Origin: Pochonia chlamydosporia 170
Taxonomy: Eukaryota; Ascomycota; Sordariomycetes; Hypocreales; Clavicipitaceae
DNA length: 64,000 bases
Assembly (NCBI RefSeq): GCF_001653235.2
Contig: NC_035792.1
Coordinates: 5,084,001-5,148,000, forward strand
Direction: 5' to 3'
Shown here in pieces: positions 10,573 to 21,345 of this stretch. A program made the translations under genes and the position numbers. The notes under the pieces were generated by a model. That model worked only from the letters and a program-made list of their open reading frames with translations, made no database searches and was not told the DNA's origin. Within the stretch, counting starts at the first letter, position 1; the number at the start of each line of letters is the position of its first letter.

Positions 10573-11700
10573 ATGACCGCTATGATGGAGCAGCAAACAC
10601 AGTCCGGTGATAGTCCTACGTCCCAGCACCAGTGGATCGACCATCGTATTCATGAAGCGATCAATGCAAGCTTGGGGCCCTTGCAAGCCCAGTTGGCGGC
10701 GTTAACGCAGCATCTCGCCAACAGCACGACGGCGCCGCAACCTCAGGAAGGACTTCAACCACCGCTTCCAACGCGAACGCCAAGCGAGAGCTTGTTCGGC
10801 ATCGATGCTGCGCAGCTTCCGCAACAGTCAAATGGGAGCCCTAACAAGAGGAAACCATTGCCAAACCCGCCAAAGTACAATGGCTCCCGGAAAGGTTATG
10901 CGGCCTGGGCAAGGCAGATGAGAGACAAGCTAGAACTCGATGCACACTATTATAACGGGAACCGAGACTTGTGGTATCTTATTAATTCGTGCCTAGAAGA
11001 AAAACCACAACAGGTCGTGGCCACGTTTTACGCGGCAGGTGGGCCAGGCGGCAATTTTGACCCCCACGAGTTAATGCGATACCTTGACCGCACGTATAAG
11101 GACAGTAATATCCAGTCACGAGCAGCGACCTCACTGAGGACTCTACGTCAGCGCGAAGATCAGTCGCTGGCCACATTCCTTCCCCGGTTTGAACAAGCCT
11201 TGGCGGAAGCAGGTGGAGGCGACTGGCCAGACAGCGCAAAGATTGTGTTCCTTGAGAACGCCTTAAGCTCGCAACTGCAACGATGCTTGGTTACTGCGCA
11301 CCTACCCACGTTATATCAGGAATGGCTAAGCCGAGTTCAGGAAATTGCTGGGAAACTGGAGAAGCTAGAAGCCCGTGGAGGTTCCGTGCCAAAAGAAGAG
11401 AAGGCTCGCTCAGGAGGTTATCAGCATGGCCAACATTCATCACAGGACCAGGACGGTGACATAAAGATGGCGGGGGTAAACAAGACTGCCGAGAAGCCAG
11501 AATTGCCGCGGAACGAACGACGGTGCTATCGTTGCGGGCGGACAGGCCATTTTGTTGCGAGTTGCCCAGCCCAAGTGGTGTTTCCAGGAAATCAGAAGAA
11601 AGGCAAGGCTAAAGTCGGTCGGGCGAGCAAGCCCAAGGCGTCAGACAGTTCGGAACCCACGTCCGAGACGAGTGAAGATGAAGGGGCGGGAAAAGAATAG
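10573..11700 (+). CDS. gag: Gag protein of gypsy element
   Basis: 375 aa. The N-terminal 100 residues are rich in Gln and Pro, a capsid-like helical part follows (KYNGSRKGYAAWARQM onward), and a single zinc knuckle CYRCGRTGHFVASC (C-x2-C-x4-H-x4-C) lies near residues 318-331. The tail is Lys/Ser/Glu-rich. The last codons contain a slippery heptamer directly before the TAG stop. The ATG at 10573 is the first in the open frame; a second Met lies at codon 4. The frame is undamaged. Confidence 0.9.
   Translation: MTAMMEQQTQSGDSPTSQHQWIDHRIHEAINASLGPLQAQLAALTQHLANSTTAPQPQEGLQPPLPTRTPSESLFGIDAAQLPQQSNGSPNKRKPLPNPPKYNGSRKGYAAWARQMRDKLELDAHYYNGNRDLWYLINSCLEEKPQQVVATFYAAGGPGGNFDPHELMRYLDRTYKDSNIQSRAATSLRTLRQREDQSLATFLPRFEQALAEAGGGDWPDSAKIVFLENALSSQLQRCLVTAHLPTLYQEWLSRVQEIAGKLEKLEARGGSVPKEEKARSGGYQHGQHSSQDQDGDIKMAGVNKTAEKPELPRNERRCYRCGRTGHFVASCPAQVVFPGNQKKGKAKVGRASKPKASDSSEPTSETSEDEGAGKE
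11688..11694 (+). promoter_or_regulatory. Candidate -1 ribosomal frameshift site between gag and pol
   Basis: GGGAAAA is read in the gag frame as G GGA AAA, the canonical X XXY YYZ register, two codons before the gag stop TAG (11698-11700). A shift of -1 here enters the pol frame (11712 frame), which is open upstream through this point. The exact register fits a programmed gag-pol fusion; a downstream pseudoknot was not established. Confidence 0.6.
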
Positions 11701-11711
11701 CCTCGAGGCGA

Positions 11712-14700
11712 ATGCGGGCCTCGGGGCCAACCAAGGCGGACATCCAGAGTTGGGCAGAGTTTCGGCCTCAGATGAATAGTGACCCGGTGCTGATCGAAGC
11801 ACGGGTTAATAGAGGTATTCAGGTGCGCGCCCTTGTTGATACCGGATGTGACTGCTACGCCGTAATCGACGAAGCTGTAGTTAAGAGACTGCGGATTCCA
11901 TTTATCGACAGGAATCCAAGGCGGTTAGGTGGGTTTTCCGAGGCGACTAAAGACGTGATGTCGCCAGGGATTGTAGTCTTTATGATGGAGACTGGAGGAT
12001 ACGACGAACGCATCTTTGCTTATGTCGTTCCGCGGTTAGGCCAAGATGTGTTCCTGGGCCGGCCGTGGATGAAGAAGAACAAGGTGGTATACGACGCGGC
12101 TGAACAGCGAGTCTACCACGGGGTTGCCGGCATTACCATACGGCTCTTAGGACAGGAAGAGCCCGAAGGGGTAAAGGCGATCCGAGCCGCCCGTGTTGTG
12201 CCGGCGGCTGTGTTTGCGGCAGAGTGCCGCCGAGGGAGGAAGCGCCGAGGGCACGGCGCGGCCGCAGTGCAAGCGATCAGCCTGTCTGATATTGAGAAGG
12301 CATTGAGGCCAAAACAGCCAGTGGATCCGAGTAAGACAGTTCCCAAGGAAGTGCTGGACGAATTCAAAGATCTATTCTCGCCGGAAGAAGCGATGAAGCT
12401 GCCTCCGCACCGACCAGGGGTCGACCACGAAGTACATTTGCAACGTGATAGCGACGGGAACGAACCACCACTGCCGTGGGGACCATTGTATAGTATGTCC
12501 CGCGAGGAGCTCCTCGTGTTGCGGAAAACACTGCGGGATCTGCTGGATAGAGGGTTTATCCGGGCAAGCAGCTCGGCAGCAGCTGCCCCAGTGTTGTTTG
12601 TGAAGAAACCAAACGGCGGCTTACGATTCTGTTGCGACTACCGCGCACTAAACGCAATCACGAAGCGTGATCGTTACCCGTTGCCTCTGATTGCGGAGAC
12701 TTTAAACAATCTGACAAGGGCCAAGTGGTTTACGAAACTAGATGTCGTGGCCGCCTTCCACAAGATTCGCATGGCCCCGGGCCACGAGGAGAAGACGGCG
12801 TTCCGGACCAGATTCGGGCTGTATGAGTGGCTCGTATGCCCCTTTGGCCTGAGTGGCGCTCCGGCATCGTTCCAGCGGTACATGAATAGCGTGCTGAATA
12901 AGTACCTTGACGACTTCGTCACGGCGTACCTGGATGATGTGTTGATCTACTCGAGCGGAACATTGGCTGAACACGAGATGAAAGTGCGTCGAGTCCTCCG
13001 ATCGTTAGCAGATGCTGGTCTGCACCTGGACCCGGCCAAGTGCGAGTTCTCCGTAAAGGAAGTCAAATATTTGGGCTTTATTGTACGAGCAGGCAAGGGG
13101 GTTGCTTGCGACCCTGAGAAGCAACAGGCCATCCGTGAGTGGCTGGTGCCAACAACCGTAAAAGGTGTCAGAAGCTTCCTTGGGTTTGCGAATTACTATC
13201 GGATTTTCATTCCCGACTATGCACAGATTACCAAGGCACTAGATGCACTATTGAAGAAAGGAGTCATCTTCCGCTGGGGTAAAGCAGAGGATGAGGCGTT
13301 TCGAGAACTGAAGCGAAGATTCTGCGACGCCCCAATTCTAAGGCAGTGGGATCCATCCCTGCAAACCTTCGTGGAAGCAGATTGCTCGGGCTATGCGCTT
13401 GGAGGCGTATTATCCCAGGAAGGAAAGGATGGGCGTCGACACGCTTGTGCATTTTACTCGCGGCGGCTGTCGCCCGCAGAGTACAACTACCCGATCCACG
13501 ACAAGGAGATGTTGGCCATCATGAGGTGCCTGGACACATGGAGTGCAGAGTTAAGGAGCTGTGGAACATTCACGGTCTTAACAGACCACCGCAACCTTGA
13601 ATACTTTATGACGCGGAGAAAGTTGACGGAACGCCAGAGCCGATGGGCTGCCGAGCTTTCACAATTCGACTTCAAGCTGGACTACCGTCCCGGGTGTGAG
13701 GCTGCCGTGCCGGACGCGCTGTCCCGCCGCGAACAAGATGCCCCGCAGGATATAAATGACGATCGTGAACGAGGGCGGGTGATCCAATTGATCCCAGATA
13801 ATTCTATTCCGGAATCAACAAGACTACGAATCAGCAGAATCGGACTAGAAACACCAACCCCGCCAGATATGAAGGTGTTTGAGGCCAGCGATTTACAGGC
13901 GCTCTGGGACGAAATAATTAAGGACGACCAGATATATCGGGCAGCGTACGAGGCGGTACGGCAACGAGAGCGGGCCTTTCCGCCCGCGCTAGGGTTGAAG
14001 GTACAGATATCAGAATGCGGCATCGACGCTGGTAAGCGACTGACCTTCAGAGACCGAATCTGGGTACCTGGAGGCTCTGGAGAGAAGGGGAATCAAGGCG
14101 AGGCGGAAAAGGACACCCTTCGGACGCGCATCGTGCAAGACTCACACGACTCAACTGCCGCCGGCCACCCAGGAAGAGAGGGGACCTTGGCGATTGTGGC
14201 TCGCAGTTTCTACTGGCCGGGACAGTCGCAGTTGGTTCGACGATTTGTTGCAAATTGCGACGTATGCGGACGTGGCCATATTTGGCGCCAGTCGAAGAGA
14301 GGGTTCCTGAAACCACTGCCTATCCCAGACAGACCACGCAGTCATTTAGCAATGGACTTTATTACCGATCTTCCAGCTACAGGGCCTAGCAATGCAACAT
14401 ATATCTGGGTAATTGTGGATCGGCTTACGAAGGCTGTAACGCTGGAAGTGATGGACACGATGGAGGCAGAAGCGTGTGCAAAACGTTTCCTACAATGCCA
14501 CTATAGGTTTCATGGAATGCCACGGTCTATCGTAAGCGACCGCGGGAGCAACTGGCTGAGTCGATTCTGGAAGAGGTTCTGCAAGCTAGCCGGGGTGACG
14601 CAGCGGTTAAGTACAGCATACCACCCACAGACGGACGGGGGCCCGGAAAGAGCAAACCAAGAGATACAGGCATACCTGCGGGCGTACGTATCATACATGC

Positions 14701-15497
14701 AGAAGGACTGGGGGGACTTCCTCCCAGTGGCACAGCTGGCCCTTAACAACCGTGAATCCGCAGCGACGAAGATCAGCCCGTTCTTTGTCGAACACGGATA
14801 CCATGTAGAACCAGTGGCTGTCGAGGATCCAGCAGATCCGCCCCAGAGCAAGGAGGAAGGCAAGGCAGACGCCCTTCTTAGCCGTCTGCAGGAAGTCTCG
14901 GAGTATATGCAGGCTATGATTGCCGCCTCCCAGCAGCAACAAGAAGAGGCAACAAATGCAAAGAGGCAGCCAGCCGAACGATTTGAAGTTGGAGATAAGG
15001 TTTGGCTATCGATGGCGAACTACAGGTCACCACGACCATGCAAGAAGCTAGATTGGCTGCACCACAAGTACACAGTCACAAAAGTCATCAGTTCACACGT
15101 CGTGGAGTTAGACGTGCCAGGTTCTATACACCCACGATTTCACGTCGATCTGCTTCGCCGAGCTAGACAAGACCCGGCACCCGGGCAGCGAGTTGACGAC
15201 TCACAACCGCCGCCGATACAGGAGGAGAACGGCGTGCAAGAATGGGAAGTGGAAGAGATCCTCTGCGCTCGTTGGAAGAACCGTGGACGCGGGAAATTTA
15301 GAGAAGTATTTGTACGCTGGCGTGGATATGCAGATGCAACATGGGAGCCAGCGGAGGCTCTACGGGAGACAGAAGCGATGGAAGAGTTTGAATCGGTTTA
15401 CGGCCCAGTCATGAAGTATGACGGGCCATTGGAGAAGTATCAGACGACTACTGGACCCCGGCGCCACGGTCGGGGACGGAAGGGAGGAAGGGGATAA
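11712..15497 (+). CDS. pol: Pol polyprotein of gypsy element (PR-RT-RH-INT-chromodomain)
   Basis: 1261 aa from the first ATG; the true N-terminus is probably a Gag-Pol fusion made by -1 frameshifting. The aspartic protease has ALVDTGCD (about 40-47). Reverse transcriptase has FCCDYRALN and the active-site YLDD (406-409). RNase H has the VEADCSGYALGG, KEMLAI and LTDHRNLEY blocks. Integrase has an H-H-C-C finger (HPGREG, then CDVCGRGH) and a D-D-E core (AMDFITDLP, VSDRGSNW, PERANQEIQ). The C-terminal chromodomain reads EWEVEEIL, FVRWRGYADATWEPAEAL. No stops or frameshifts, so it looks coding-competent. The stop codon lies directly against the next LTR. Confidence 0.94.
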   Translation: MRASGPTKADIQSWAEFRPQMNSDPVLIEARVNRGIQVRALVDTGCDCYAVIDEAVVKRLRIPFIDRNPRRLGGFSEATKDVMSPGIVVFMMETGGYDERIFAYVVPRLGQDVFLGRPWMKKNKVVYDAAEQRVYHGVAGITIRLLGQEEPEGVKAIRAARVVPAAVFAAECRRGRKRRGHGAAAVQAISLSDIEKALRPKQPVDPSKTVPKEVLDEFKDLFSPEEAMKLPPHRPGVDHEVHLQRDSDGNEPPLPWGPLYSMSREELLVLRKTLRDLLDRGFIRASSSAAAAPVLFVKKPNGGLRFCCDYRALNAITKRDRYPLPLIAETLNNLTRAKWFTKLDVVAAFHKIRMAPGHEEKTAFRTRFGLYEWLVCPFGLSGAPASFQRYMNSVLNKYLDDFVTAYLDDVLIYSSGTLAEHEMKVRRVLRSLADAGLHLDPAKCEFSVKEVKYLGFIVRAGKGVACDPEKQQAIREWLVPTTVKGVRSFLGFANYYRIFIPDYAQITKALDALLKKGVIFRWGKAEDEAFRELKRRFCDAPILRQWDPSLQTFVEADCSGYALGGVLSQEGKDGRRHACAFYSRRLSPAEYNYPIHDKEMLAIMRCLDTWSAELRSCGTFTVLTDHRNLEYFMTRRKLTERQSRWAAELSQFDFKLDYRPGCEAAVPDALSRREQDAPQDINDDRERGRVIQLIPDNSIPESTRLRISRIGLETPTPPDMKVFEASDLQALWDEIIKDDQIYRAAYEAVRQRERAFPPALGLKVQISECGIDAGKRLTFRDRIWVPGGSGEKGNQGEAEKDTLRTRIVQDSHDSTAAGHPGREGTLAIVARSFYWPGQSQLVRRFVANCDVCGRGHIWRQSKRGFLKPLPIPDRPRSHLAMDFITDLPATGPSNATYIWVIVDRLTKAVTLEVMDTMEAEACAKRFLQCHYRFHGMPRSIVSDRGSNWLSRFWKRFCKLAGVTQRLSTAYHPQTDGGPERANQEIQAYLRAYVSYMQKDWGDFLPVAQLALNNRESAATKISPFFVEHGYHVEPVAVEDPADPPQSKEEGKADALLSRLQEVSEYMQAMIAASQQQQEEATNAKRQPAERFEVGDKVWLSMANYRSPRPCKKLDWLHHKYTVTKVISSHVVELDVPGSIHPRFHVDLLRRARQDPAPGQRVDDSQPPPIQEENGVQEWEVEEILCARWKNRGRGKFREVFVRWRGYADATWEPAEALRETEAMEEFESVYGPVMKYDGPLEKYQTTTGPRRHGRGRKGGRG
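15478..15494 (+). other. Polypurine tract, plus-strand primer
   Basis: An uninterrupted 17-nt purine run (GGAAGGGAGGAAGGGGA) sits three bases before the TG of the following LTR, and codes the last residues of Pol. This is the expected site of plus-strand priming. Confidence 0.75.
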
Positions 15498-16036
15498 TGT
15501 CACGGGCTANNNNNNNNNNNNNNNNNNNNNNNNNNNNNNNNNNNNNNNNNNNNNNNNNNNNNNNNNNNNNNNNNNNNNNNNNNNNNNNNNNNNNNNNNNN
15601 NNNNNNNNNNNNNNNNNNNNNNNNNNNNNNNNNNNNNNNNNNNNNNNNNNNNNNNNNNNNNNNNNNNNNNNNNNNNNNNNNNNNNNNNNNNNNNNNNNNN
15701 NNNNNNNNNNNNNNNNNNNNNNNNNNNNNNNNNNNNNNNNNNNNNNNNNNNNNNNNNNNNNNNNNNNNNNNNNNNNNNNNNNNNNNNNNNNNNNNNNNNN
15801 NNNNNNNNNNNNNNNNNNNNNNNNNNNNNNNNNNNNNNNNNNNNNNNNNNNNNNNNNNNNNNNNNNNNNNNNNNNNNNNNNNNNNNNNNNNNNNNNNNNN
15901 NNNNNNNNNNNNNNNNNNNNNNNNNNNNNNNNNNNNNNNNNNNNNNNNNNNNNNNNNNNNNNNNNNNNNNNNNNNNNNNNNNNNNNNNNNNNNNNNNNNN
16001 NNNNNNNNNNNNNNNNNNNNNNNNNNNNNNNNNNNN
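15498..16036. other. First 12 bases of an LTR followed by a 527-N gap
   Basis: 15498-15509 is the LTR start TGTCACGGGCTA; 15510-16036 is N. A full LTR remainder plus leader, gag and the first part of pol would need about 2.66 kb, so the gap is too short for a complete tandem copy unless its size is arbitrary. Confidence 0.9.
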
Positions 16037-18566
16037 TGAACACGAGATGAAAGTGCGTCGAGTCCTCCGATCGTTAGCAGATGCTGGTCTGCACCTGGAC
16101 CCGGCCAAGTGCGAGTTCTCCGTAAAGGAAGTCAAATATTTGGGCTTTATTGTACGAGCAGGCAAGGGGGTTGCTTGCGACCCTGAGAAGCAACAGGCCA
16201 TCCGTGAGTGGCTGGTGCCAACAACCGTAAAAGGTGTCAGAAGCTTCCTTGGGTTTGCGAATTACTATCGGATTTTCATTCCCGACTATGCACAGATTAC
16301 CAAGGCACTAGATGCACTATTGAAGAAAGGAGTCATCTTCCGCTGGGGTAAAGCAGAGGATGAGGCGTTTCGAGAACTGAAGCGAAGATTCTGCGACGCC
16401 CCAATTCTAAGGCAGTGGGATCCATCCCTGCAAACCTTCGTGGAAGCAGATTGCTCGGGCTATGCGCTTGGAGGCGTATTATCCCAGGAAGGAAAGGATG
16501 GGCGTCGACACGCTTGTGCATTTTACTCGCGGCGGCTGTCGCCCGCAGAGTACAACTACCCGATCCACGACAAGGAGATGTTGGCCATCATGAGGTGCCT
16601 GGACACATGGAGTGCAGAGTTAAGGAGCTGTGGAACATTCACGGTCTTAACAGACCACCGCAACCTTGAATACTTTATGACGCGGAGAAAGTTGACGGAA
16701 CGCCAGAGCCGATGGGCTGCCGAGCTTTCACAATTCGACTTCAAGCTGGACTACCGTCCCGGGTGTGAGGCTGCCGTGCCGGACGCGCTGTCCCGCCGCG
16801 AACAAGATGCCCCGCAGGATATAAATGACGATCGTGAACGAGGGCGGGTGATCCAATTGATCCCAGATAATTCTATTCCGGAATCAACAAGACTACGAAT
16901 CAGCAGAATCGGACTAGAAACACCAACCCCGCCAGATATGAAGGTGTTTGAGGCCAGCGATTTACAGGCGCTCTGGGACGAAATAATTAAGGACGACCAG
17001 ATATATCGGGCAGCGTACGAGGCGGTACGGCAACGAGAGCGGGCCTTTCCGCCCGCGCTAGGGTTGAAGGTACAGATATCAGAATGCGGCATCGACGCTG
17101 GTAAGCGACTGACCTTCAGAGACCGAATCTGGGTACCTGGAGGCTCTGGAGAGAAGGGGAATCAAGGCGAGGCGGAAAAGGACACCCTTCGGACGCGCAT
17201 CGTGCAAGACTCACACGACTCAACTGCCGCCGGCCACCCAGGAAGAGAGGGGACCTTGGCGATTGTGGCTCGCAGTTTCTACTGGCCGGGACAGTCGCAG
17301 TTGGTTCGACGATTTGTTGCAAATTGCGACGTATGCGGACGTGGCCATATTTGGCGCCAGTCGAAGAGAGGGTTCCTGAAACCACTGCCTATCCCAGACA
17401 GACCACGCAGTCATTTAGCAATGGACTTTATTACCGATCTTCCAGCTACAGGGCCTAGCAATGCAACATATATCTGGGTAATTGTGGATCGGCTTACGAA
17501 GGCTGTAACGCTGGAAGTGATGGACACGATGGAGGCAGAAGCGTGTGCAAAACGTTTCCTACAATGCCACTATAGGTTTCATGGAATGCCACGGTCTATC
17601 GTAAGCGACCGCGGGAGCAACTGGCTGAGTCGATTCTGGAAGAGGTTCTGCAAGCTAGCCGGGGTGACGCAGCGGTTAAGTACAGCATACCACCCACAGA
17701 CGGACGGGGGCCCGGAAAGAGCAAACCAAGAGATACAGGCATACCTGCGGGCGTACGTATCATACATGCAGAAGGACTGGGGGGACTTCCTCCCAGTGGC
17801 ACAGCTGGCCCTTAACAACCGTGAATCCGCAGCGACGAAGATCAGCCCGTTCTTTGTCGAACACGGATACCATGTAGAACCAGTGGCTGTCGAGGATCCA
17901 GCAGATCCGCCCCAGAGCAAGGAGGAAGGCAAGGCAGACGCCCTTCTTAGCCGTCTGCAGGAAGTCTCGGAGTATATGCAGGCTATGATTGCCGCCTCCC
18001 AGCAGCAACAAGAAGAGGCAACAAATGCAAAGAGGCAGCCAGCCGAACGATTTGAAGTTGGAGATAAGGTTTGGCTATCGATGGCGAACTACAGGTCACC
18101 ACGACCATGCAAGAAGCTAGATTGGCTGCACCACAAGTACACAGTCACAAAAGTCATCAGTTCACACGTCGTGGAGTTAGACGTGCCAGGTTCTATACAC
18201 CCACGATTTCACGTCGATCTGCTTCGCCGAGCTAGACAAGACCCGGCACCCGGGCAGCGAGTTGACGACTCACAACCGCCGCCGATACAGGAGGAGAACG
18301 GCGTGCAAGAATGGGAAGTGGAAGAGATCCTCTGCGCTCGTTGGAAGAACCGTGGACGCGGGAAATTTAGAGAAGTATTTGTACGCTGGCGTGGATATGC
18401 AGATGCAACATGGGAGCCAGCGGAGGCTCTACGGGAGACAGAAGCGATGGAAGAGTTTGAATCGGTTTACGGCCCAGTCATGAAGTATGACGGGCCATTG
18501 GAGAAGTATCAGACGACTACTGGACCCCGGCGCCACGGTCGGGGACGGAAGGGAGGAAGGGGATAA
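16037..18566 (+). pseudogene. Second copy of gypsy pol, 5'-truncated by the gap
   Basis: It reproduces 12968-15497 at an offset of 3069 bp, with no difference noticed in the translation or in open frames on the other strand. It starts within reverse transcriptase after the YLDD box and keeps RNase H, integrase and chromodomain to the stop at 18564-18566. The missing part lies in, or was lost at, the N gap. It is scored as a pseudogene or partial because no start is visible; it may be an assembly duplicate. Confidence 0.85.
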
Positions 18567-18801
18567 TGTCACGGGCTATGCCCGATGCTGTGGACCCGGC
18601 TCTGCCGGGCCCGGAGCTTCGGCGCCGTGCAGACGGTCGGTTGTGTAATTGGATTAATTTCGCCTAAGTTGCCACTGCAACTTAACTGCGCAAGCTCGAG
18701 GCGAGCCTCGAGCTTGCTCTTCTCCTTTCTTTCTCCCTAGCTTTAGATAGACAATCATACGGCACCCTTATGTTGAACAAACAGCGGCGCAGCCCCTTAC
18801 A
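18567..18801 (+). repeat. 3' LTR of gypsy element
   Basis: 235 bp, TGTCACGGGC to CCCCTTACA, matching the 5' LTR as far as compared. It is followed by GAGAG, which does not repeat the CCCAG found before the 5' LTR. Confidence 0.92.
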
Positions 18802-20610
18802 GAGAGCATGTTTAGGCACTTTTAGAAGGTAAAAAAACTATACTACTAAGGGGAGTTAAACACATGTATTTTACATTTACGTTACATCTATGTTACCACT
18901 ACACTACGGCATTATATTCTTACCAGCTAATTGTAATTGACTGTTATATGGACGGTAGTACTAGCTGGCAGCTGGCAGTATCTAGGTGTGGACCCTTGGC
19001 ACCTCAATGGCACCCTCTGGCATGGCGCTAGAATTTGGGACCGTGCTGGCACTATACCACTATGAGTAAGGGGGGTGGCACCAGTTGACCCTTAGCATAG
19101 TGCCACTGTGGTGCCGGCACCCCAAGTTCAACTGCTTGACGCCACTAAGGTCCACAGTGCCCTCTACAGAGTACTTCGGCCAACTTTAACCTTCAGCTCA
19201 GGTGAGGAGCCCCCAAAAACCTCAGGTTGTGTGTAGTCTCGGCGAAACAAGCAACTTCCTTCGGTGGGACTTGACGCTGGAGAGGCATGGCATTGCCATT
19301 CTGGATTGGCCGTGTGTAAAACTGGGCTGGGCTGCCATTATCTCATTGCCCTCCGCCGTACTCCGTACATGGGTACCTGGCAAAGTGGCTGGTTAGATCC
19401 GGGATTTCAAGGATCAGATTAATGATGGCACGGTACAGTAGATATGGAGTACAGTCTGAGCTTTCCGTGCTGCGAACCAAGCAGAAGTGACGGATGACGC
19501 GGCGGTGGTATGTTCCATCATAATGACAACGGCCCATGCCGTGCTAGATGTGTACAAAGATCACAGTCTGGTCAATGCAACATTTTGACGCTGCCAGGTT
19601 CTGACAGCTTGAATGAAGAGCGGTCCGCAGCTGACGGATTGTGGCTGCAGTGCGTGTTGCGCCATGGAAAGAAGTGCAAAATGGCGACCTGTGGAATATG
19701 GAGACAATGTCCTCTATGCCGAGTTTTCCATGCACCATCATGAGGTGTGTCAAAACGTATTTGCATTTGTTGTCTTACGCGCCGGAGATTATCGAAACCA
19801 CTACTTCCACACATCTTGCAATTTATTTTTGGACAACACTGCAATTTTGCCGCAAGTCTGGTGTAACCAGTCTGTTTCCTCGCCCTGCTCGCATTGTGAT
19901 ATGTCACGTTTGGTGTATCACCGTCAACGCACCAGTCCACTGAATATATTAACTCCCCGCCGGTGTCTAAGTCTAAATTGTCAATGCGAGCTGTAAAAAG
20001 TTAGTCTTCAAGCCTTCTCGGGATGCCCCCTCTTGGCGGATAAGGTGAGCTGAGGCTGGCCACCCCTGACTGCCCATGTAACGGCCCCTCGGTCAGAGTA
20101 AACAACTTCGACGGATCGCACTTTCCCCGAAAAGGCTAAAAATACTCTCAGAAGATTAAATCTGGCATCGCGGTCTACACTCTGTCACCCGTGATCGAAT
20201 AGCTGGGAACCGAGTTCGCATCTGCGCTCTCTTGTTCATCTAGGATCCCGAAATTCACATCCAGCATCTGCTTCGGTGCAGCGACCCCAATTGGTTGGGC
20301 ATCTATCCAACAATCTGGATCGCGTTCCGTCCCAGAGCGGTCATAGTGTTTGGGTTCGCAGGTTGGCATTGCTTACCACTTCTTGCGGGATGTGTCCTCT
20401 TAAGCTTTAAGCTTCCGATTCAAGACAGGAAGGTAAGACCTATGAGCCTGAGTTGCGTCGACGAAATTCCTCAATTCAGGTTTGAGCCACAAGGGGTGAT
20501 TCTGGGAACTTCCGCCAAGCCGCGCAGGGGTCGCATGTGCGATACCACTGCCCTGCTTTAAGAGCCCCTTCACCCCGCAATGGCTCCTCCTGTCACCTTC
20601 AACCTTAATT
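18802..20610. other. Intergenic, no gene recognised
   Basis: About 1.8 kb with only short overlapping open frames on both strands (for example 19572-19940 minus and 19613-19996 plus). The first 350 bp are rich in GGCACC/GGTGCC words and look like an old repeat. No protein family is recognised. Confidence 0.4.
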
Positions 20611-21144
20611 GTGGCAAATACCTACCAGCCAGAATTAAATATGTGTGCGAACGACGATGTCGTCTACCTTTATACAATACGCCGTTCGGTAGTGCCTCCA
20701 GCATCAGCGACCGATACAAGCCCAATCAATTCGAACCGTACCAAGCGTCTTGCCATACGACGGCGCCGGTCTCGAGACAAACGTGTGTCTCCCTTGCAAG
20801 GCCGCAGAAGCAGCCATAGCAGCCGGCACAAGCCGCAGGTAACAGTGCGCAAGGCGAAACCAAGATGGACCGTTCCTCACGAGATAAGAAACAAATGTGT
20901 CCGATTGGGCTGGACTCCTAATGCCGTCGATGGTGAGCATAAAAGTGTGTTTGGCCTGTTTGATGCAGCGGGTCGCTTCTGTCGCCGAATTGGCACTGAA
21001 GCACCTTCCTCCGAATCAATAAAACATAAAAACATCAAATATTTTGAAAGGTTTAGCGGATTGTCAAATACTCAGGTTAGGAACAAGGTATTGAAACTTT
21101 TGATGGGAAAATACGGTCCAACCTTGGGACCAGGGGAAATATGA
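20611..21144 (+). CDS. Unrecognised open frame, possible gene
   Basis: 177 codons with no known motif. The middle is very basic (IRRRRSRDKRVSPLQGRR), and the C-terminal third (KYFERFSGLSNTQVRNKVL) looks like folded helical protein. A further open frame, 21141-21398, starts overlapping its stop. It could be a short lineage-specific gene, one exon of a larger gene or a chance frame. No function is proposed. Confidence 0.25.
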   Translation: MANTYQPELNMCANDDVVYLYTIRRSVVPPASATDTSPINSNRTKRLAIRRRRSRDKRVSPLQGRRSSHSSRHKPQVTVRKAKPRWTVPHEIRNKCVRLGWTPNAVDGEHKSVFGLFDAAGRFCRRIGTEAPSSESIKHKNIKYFERFSGLSNTQVRNKVLKLLMGKYGPTLGPGEI

Positions 21145-21345
21145 GTTTTAACCAGACTTGTCAAGCATGCATGGGTGAATATGGTAGCAATATAGTACGA
21201 AGCCAAAAACCAGGACATTATACATATTGGTATCGTATTCATTGGCTTCAGAAAGATCACGACGACGCGGGTAGGAAGTCTGACTTTGTAATGTACGTAA
21301 TATTCGCTCTCATTAAACCTTCAATTTCCTTCCCATACGCCTTCT

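Larger units (their letters stand above)
10297..18801 (+). mobile_element. Ty3/gypsy chromovirus (Tf1-like self-priming type), with internal assembly gap
   Basis: Two 235-bp LTRs (10297-10531 and 18567-18801) that match by eye bound gag and a pol ending in a chromodomain. The domain order PR-RT-RNase H-INT-chromodomain is that of Ty3/gypsy chromoviruses. After the first pol stop the sequence starts a new LTR (TGTCACGGGCTA, 15498-15509) and then enters 527 N. After the gap, pol resumes from mid-RT and repeats the 12968-15497 sequence. So this is either a tandem pair sharing LTRs or a misassembly. The outer 5-bp flanks, CCCAG at 10292-10296 and GAGAG at 18802-18806, do not match, so no clean target duplication is present. 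Confidence 0.9.

Noticed and set aside
15418..16201. Open frames running through the N gap on both strands
   Set aside because: They consist mainly of unknown residues from N and have no evidence.
11552..18483. Numerous small open frames inside gypsy gag and pol on both strands
   Set aside because: They are shadows of the polyprotein genes and occur identically in both pol copies.
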